Shown here in pieces: positions 33,689 through 37,099 of a stretch of 37,099 bases of DNA. The number at the start of each line of letters is the position of its first letter. Positions within the stretch are counted from its first letter, which is position 1. This DNA is from Candidatus Limivivens merdigallinarum (GTDB lineage: Bacteria; Bacillota; Clostridia; Lachnospirales; Lachnospiraceae), in NCBI GenBank assembly GCA_018713105.1, contig DVFT01000122.1, positions 1 to 37,099 on the forward strand. The letters are read 5' to 3'. The notes below the pieces were generated by a model. The model had not been told where the DNA came from, ran no database searches, and saw only the letters and a program-made list of their open reading frames with translations. The position numbers and the translations under genes are program-made.

Positions 33689-34822
33689 AAAATAACGCAG
33701 CATTTTGTTGGCTCCTTGGGTTTGTCCCAGCCATCCGTGTTCGTTGGAATAGAGGATGACCTCTGTCTCAAGAGCCGCTCCGCACCGATGCTGCAGATAT
33801 CCGTGGACTCTGGGAATGATCTCGGACATGGTTTCTGTCAGGAGATGATTCCGTTTTAAGATGCCCACTGCCTCCTCCGTGGTAATCGTTGCCAGAATTT
33901 CCTTTGCCAGGGACAGGGATGCCCCTGCGCGGATTGCCGCGGCTGCCATCAGCTCTGCCCTGGAATCTGCCGAACGGGAATGGGTGTTCATGATTCCTCC
34001 TGACACCTTGATAAACTTTCCGATGTGGGCTACAAAAAGGATTCCCTTGATTCCTAAATTTACCGCAAAATCCAGAGTTTCCCCCACATAGTTGCTGCAT
34101 TTCATGGAATTGTCCACATCAAGATCGTGGTATTCCCGAAGAAATGCTTCCCCGTAATTTCCGGGTGTAATCAACAGATAGTCGTTCCCGTTCTCTTTTT
34201 TCATGGACATTTCGGCGCCGATACTGGCGATCAGCGCCTCCTCACTCATGGGCACCACGATTCCGCTGGTCCCCAAAATGGAGATCCCTCCCTGGATTCC
34301 CAGGCGGGGATTGAAGGTTTTTCTTGCCGTCTCCTCTCCCTTCGGAACGGAGATCACGACGGAAAAGCCGCCCTGGTACTCAAACTCCTCGGCTGCTTCC
34401 CGCACCGCGCCTTCGATCATGGCTCTTGGCACCTTGTTGATGGCAGCTGCCCCAACGGGCTGCTCCAATCCTTTCTTGGTCACCCTGCCTACGCCTTTTC
34501 CTCCATCCAAATGGATCCCCGGCGTTTCTGTCAGGGTGACTTCCGCATAGATCAGAAGCCCATGGGTGGCGTCCGGGTCATCCCCGCCGTCCTTCTGGAC
34601 TGCACAGGAAACCCTGCTGGGTTCCATGTGGATGTCCTGGATGGACAGATGAAGGAGGATCCCCTTAGGCGTCCGAAGATCCACCCGCTCTATTTTCCGC
34701 CCGCCAAGGAGCATATAGACGGCTGCCTTTGCCGCGGCGGCTGCACAGGAGCCGGTGGTATAGCCATAATGAAGCTTTTTGTTGTTTTTAATAATGTAGT
34801 AATTCTCTAAACCGTTCTCCAT
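33680..34822 (-). CDS. cbiD: cobalt-precorrin-5B C1-methyltransferase CbiD
   Basis: Methylates C1 in the anaerobic route. The start at 34822 gives 380 residues with KLHYGYTTGSCAAAAAKAA near 15-33 (the CbiD hallmark), GKGVGRVTKKGLEQPVGAAAIN near 105-126, GTSGIVVPMSEEA and HIGKFIKVSGGIMNTHSR. AAGGAG is 5-6 bases from the ATG; the longer frame upstream crosses the promoter and is rejected. It has its own consensus promoter and is bracketed by a 14-base direct repeat, one copy of which overlaps its stop codon. Confidence 0.97.
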   Translation of the reverse strand: MENGLENYYIIKNNKKLHYGYTTGSCAAAAAKAAVYMLLGGRKIERVDLRTPKGILLHLSIQDIHMEPSRVSCAVQKDGGDDPDATHGLLIYAEVTLTETPGIHLDGGKGVGRVTKKGLEQPVGAAAINKVPRAMIEGAVREAAEEFEYQGGFSVVISVPKGEETARKTFNPRLGIQGGISILGTSGIVVPMSEEALIASIGAEMSMKKENGNDYLLITPGNYGEAFLREYHDLDVDNSMKCSNYVGETLDFAVNLGIKGILFVAHIGKFIKVSGGIMNTHSRSADSRAELMAAAAIRAGASLSLAKEILATITTEEAVGILKRNHLLTETMSEIIPRVHGYLQHRCGAALETEVILYSNEHGWLGQTQGANKMLRYFER

Positions 34823-34879
34823 TTGTTCTCCTTTTTTGCTGATACAAAAGGGAAATTCGGCAATAGTATGCCAGTTTTC

Positions 34880-34908
34880 ATTATATGCATTTGGGAGGGG
34901 GCTGTCAA
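34880..34908 (-). promoter_or_regulatory. consensus sigma-A promoter of cbiD
   Basis: Minus strand TTGACA (34903-34908), exactly 17 bases, TATAAT (34880-34885): a perfect match. The leader before the cbiD ATG is about 50 bases, with only a small GGCA/TGCC hairpin; too short for a cobalamin riboswitch. Confidence 0.92.
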
Positions 34909-34927
34909 CAAGGAACGGCATCCACTT

Positions 34928-34941
34928 TCCGGGCTTATCGC
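34928..34941. repeat. 14-base direct repeat upstream of cbiD
   Basis: TCCGGGCTTATCGC is identical and in the same orientation to 33673-33686, the edge of the tandem repeat at the cbiD stop. cbiD and its promoter therefore lie between two copies. Confidence 0.6.
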
Positions 34942-34942
34942 A

Positions 34943-34977
34943 CAAAAAAAATGCCATCGGGGTTTACTGACAGCATT
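34943..34977 (-). terminator. terminator of eutS-eutP
   Basis: Minus strand AATGCTGTC pairs with GATGGCATT (two G-U pairs) and is followed by eight T. The 5' arm is made of the last eutP codons and the eutP stop codon lies in the loop. Confidence 0.75.
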
Positions 34978-35500
34978 CTTTTTGGTCTTGGCTTTCTTCT
35001 GTTTTTCCAAATTTTGTGGACAGGACGGTTCGCGGTTTTTCGGCTTCTTCCTTGTCCCATGGCAGCACGTCTCCCGGCTCTCGGAGATACTCCAGGATCT
35101 GCCAGATTCCTTCTCCCGTATAGGAACTCACCCGGAAAATGTCCTTGCAGCCGGAAAGCCGAAGCCACCGTTCTGCCTGATCCGGATTCGCCCTGGGGGC
35201 GTCGATCTGGGTGATGATCCCGATCACCGGTCTGGTGGACTGAGCCACAATATTCGGCGGGAACAGAGAATACGGCTCCTCTGCGCTGATCACCAGCCCT
35301 ACCACGTCCGCCTCATAGGAATAGAGCGCCAAGGCTCTTCCCAGGCGGTTCGTCTCCGCATACTCACCTGGAGTATCGATCACTACATCGTAGTGGTTGA
35401 TGTACTGGGTCTTATAATAGTGGATCGTATCTCCCTTCAATGCCTGCTGGAGTGTGGTCTTGCCGCACTCGCTCCGTCCCATGAGTATGATTTTTTTCAT
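34964..35500 (-). CDS. eutP: EutP/PduV-family GTPase
   Basis: Small P-loop protein associated with ethanolamine or propanediol microcompartments; exact role unsettled (GTP binding, compartment positioning or kinase activity have been suggested for relatives). 178 residues: P loop GRSECGKTTL at 8-17, DTPGEY at 42-47, and TQID at 97-100 in place of the usual NKxD. The C-terminus extends about 30 polar residues past the domain. It follows eutS by 7 bases. No other eut or pdu gene is visible in the window. Confidence 0.92.
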   Translation of the reverse strand: MKKIILMGRSECGKTTLQQALKGDTIHYYKTQYINHYDVVIDTPGEYAETNRLGRALALYSYEADVVGLVISAEEPYSLFPPNIVAQSTRPVIGIITQIDAPRANPDQAERWLRLSGCKDIFRVSSYTGEGIWQILEYLREPGDVLPWDKEEAEKPRTVLSTKFGKTEESQDQKECCQ

Positions 35501-35507
35501 AAGCGCA

Positions 35508-35888
35508 TCACGTCTTCGTCACCTCACAGATTGTGAAGCCCAGTTTTGTCTTCAGATAGTCGTTGATCTCCATGATCGCGTTCTCCACCTCTGCTACCCT
35601 TCCAGTAAAGATCAGGGTGCCGCTGAAACGGTCAATGAAGCCCATCTCGATATTCGCCTTCTTCATGGCAATGTCCGCTGCTATGACAGAGATCTCCGGC
35701 GGGGTCATACTTAAGATCCCGATGGCGGAACGCTGATAATCCAGCTGCGGATCCAATCCCAGCTTTCTGTAAATAATGGGATCGGGGCTTGCGATGACAT
35801 GAGCCAGGGTCACCTGTTTGCCGGGAACCTGCTCCTGAATGATACGCATCTTCTTCTCGCCGGAAGCATTCAGATCTTCAAAATTCAT
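35508..35888 (-). CDS. eutS: bacterial microcompartment shell protein, EutS/PduU type
   Basis: Circularly permuted BMC-domain shell protein, 126 residues. The IIQEQVPGKQVTLAHVIA segment (about 16-33) and the IGFIDRFSG-like stretch GFIDRFSGTLIFTG are typical of EutS and PduU hexamers; the end, TICEVTKT, is also conserved. The start at 35888 has GGAGG 7 bases upstream and gives a 14-residue N-terminal extension before the domain. It is first in a two-gene transcript with eutP. EutS versus PduU cannot be decided without the enzyme genes. Confidence 0.93.
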   Translation of the reverse strand: MNFEDLNASGEKKMRIIQEQVPGKQVTLAHVIASPDPIIYRKLGLDPQLDYQRSAIGILSMTPPEISVIAADIAMKKANIEMGFIDRFSGTLIFTGRVAEVENAIMEINDYLKTKLGFTICEVTKT

Positions 35889-35921
35889 TCCCTATCCTCC
35901 CAATTCTGACTCTTTTCCTAA

Positions 35922-35950
35922 ATGATACCACACAATCCAACATAATACAA
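35922..35950 (-). promoter_or_regulatory. possible promoter of eutS-eutP
   Basis: Minus strand TTGTAT (35945-35950), 17-base spacer, TATCAT (35922-35927), about 34 bases before the eutS ATG. Confidence 0.5.
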
Positions 35951-35974
35951 TACAAAAGTTCAAGTTTTCCAGCC

Positions 35975-36003
35975 TGTACAAAGCAGGCATGTTGCGTTAT
36001 AAT
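35975..36003 (+). promoter_or_regulatory. promoter of the asparaginase gene
   Basis: TGTACA (35975-35980), 17-base spacer, TATAAT (35998-36003). A GCCTG-N7-CAGGC inverted repeat overlaps the -35 and could be an operator. Confidence 0.65.
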
Positions 36004-36034
36004 GGCTCCAAACCATCTATCCAGGAGGATTCCC

Positions 36035-37036
36035 ATGAAAAAAATTCTTTTGATCGCCACCGGCGGCACGATCGCTTCTAAATATACCGATGAAGGGCTC
36101 TGTCCCCAGATCTCTTCGGAGGAACTAATCTCCTACGTTCCTTCCGCCAGGAATTTCTGCGAGATCGACGCGGTACAGCCTTTCAACCTGGACAGCACCA
36201 ATGTGGACGCCCCCCAGTGGCTTGCCCTGGCAGAGCTTATCGAAAAAAAGTACGAATACTACGACGGCTTCGTCATCTGCCACGGCACGGACACCATGGC
36301 GTACACTGCCGCTGCCCTTTCCTATCTGATCCAGAACAACCGGAAGCCCATCGTGATCACCGGGGCACAGAAACCCATCGACCTTGCCATCACCGACGCC
36401 CGTGCCAACCTGCTGGACAGCTTACGGTTTGCCTCCCATGAACGCGCCCACGGCGTAAATATCGTATTCGGAGGAGTGGTGATCGCCGGAACCAGGGCAA
36501 AGAAGGAGCGTTCTAAGAGCTACAACGCCTTCTCCAGCATCAATTATCCCCAGATTGCCATCATCCAGGACGATCGGATTATTTTCTATATCGACGACAA
36601 GGATCAGTCCACCAGCCCCTTGAAATTCTGCCATACCCTCAACAACCGGGTATTTCTCTTAAAGCTGATCCCAGGCACCAGCGGGCGTGTCCTCGAAACG
36701 CTGTCCTCTGCCTTCGACGCTGTGATCATTGAGTCCTTCGGTGTAGGAGGTCTTCCCAATTATGGGGACGACAGCTTCCGCACTGCCATCAAGGACTGCC
36801 TGGATGCCGGCAAGATCATTATCATGGCGACCCAAGTCACCCATGAGGGCAGCGACATGACCGTTTACCAGGTAGGAAAGGCAATCAAGGATGAGTTTTC
36901 CCTTTTGGAATCCTACGATATGACGCTGGAAGCCACAGTGGCAAAGACCATGTGGGCATTAGGACAGACTTCGGGCCGCGAGGAATTCAAACGGCTGTTC
37001 TATACGACCATCAATCACGATTTGTTGTTCGCATAA
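36035..37036 (+). CDS. ansA: type I (cytoplasmic) L-asparaginase
   Basis: Hydrolyses asparagine to aspartate and ammonia. 333 residues with no signal peptide, hence cytoplasmic. The catalytic threonines and partners are visible: Thr in LIATGGTIAS near 9-14, and ICHGTDTMAYTAAAL near 85-99 carrying the second Thr-Asp pair; TGAQKPIDLAITDARANL near 109-126 is also conserved. AGGAGG at 36023-36028 is 6 bases before the ATG. It is divergent from eutS and is followed by 63 bases with no recognisable feature. Confidence 0.96.
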   Translation: MKKILLIATGGTIASKYTDEGLCPQISSEELISYVPSARNFCEIDAVQPFNLDSTNVDAPQWLALAELIEKKYEYYDGFVICHGTDTMAYTAAALSYLIQNNRKPIVITGAQKPIDLAITDARANLLDSLRFASHERAHGVNIVFGGVVIAGTRAKKERSKSYNAFSSINYPQIAIIQDDRIIFYIDDKDQSTSPLKFCHTLNNRVFLLKLIPGTSGRVLETLSSAFDAVIIESFGVGGLPNYGDDSFRTAIKDCLDAGKIIIMATQVTHEGSDMTVYQVGKAIKDEFSLLESYDMTLEATVAKTMWALGQTSGREEFKRLFYTTINHDLLFA

Positions 37037-37099
37037 GGAGCCGCTGGGAAATTTCGTCTGTCCCCGCTGCATTCCACATCAGGAATATTTCAATATAAA

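Overview
The window reads as chromosome of an anaerobic, endospore-forming member of Clostridia, most likely a Lachnospiraceae-type gut Firmicute (taxon is inference). Support: spore genes (gpr, spoIIP, a SASP), a HrcA/CIRCE heat-shock operon, AGGAGG-type ribosome sites, sigma-A-type promoters, C5-route tetrapyrrole genes, the anaerobic (cbi) cobalamin pathway and bacterial-microcompartment genes. Base composition is near 50 percent GC. Most genes lie on the minus strand.

Region 1 (1-12.5 kb) is the classic Firmicute block holA, rpsT (opposite strand), gpr, spoIIP, lepA, hemW, then hrcA-grpE running out of the window towards an expected dnaK. Between hemW and hrcA sits a three-gene insertion: an ldh/mdh-like dehydrogenase plus malic enzyme operon and a secreted or anchored SGNH hydrolase. 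A perfect CIRCE lies between the hrcA promoter and hrcA.

Region 2 (12.5-15.2 kb) has an alpha/beta-type SASP gene and a four-gene operon padR, HAAS/DUF1700 membrane protein, DUF4097 protein, pspC. These four are joined by ATGA stop/start overlaps, and a 23-bp palindrome covers the promoter -10. The terminator of this operon contains the -10 of a probable sigma-G promoter, and its 3' arm is the SASP ribosome-binding site.

Region 3 (15.2-34.9 kb) is a nearly complete cobalamin factory. One operon, hemA, hemC-cobA-hemD (a single triple-fusion protein), hemB, hemL, makes uroporphyrinogen III and precorrin-2 from glutamyl-tRNA. cbiK (plus strand) inserts cobalt. The long minus-strand run cbiD, L, F, G, H, JET (a second triple fusion), A, B, cobD, cbiP, cbiC carries the ring to adenosylcobinamide-phosphate. 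No precorrin-2 dehydrogenase, cobalamin adenosyltransferase, nucleotide-loop gene or cobalt transporter is visible, and no B12 riboswitch was seen. cbiD has a perfect consensus promoter. A 103-bp tandem repeat separates cbiD from cbiL.

Region 4 (34.9-37.1 kb) holds a free-standing eutS-eutP pair (microcompartment shell protein and GTPase) with its own promoter and terminator, followed by a divergent type I asparaginase gene.

There are no transposases, CRISPR arrays, rRNA or tRNA genes that I can recognise. The most interesting items are the nested sigma-G promoter/terminator/ribosome-site arrangement, the two triple-fusion enzymes, the missing precorrin-2 dehydrogenase, structured leaders on rpsT and hemA, and the orphan eutSP pair.
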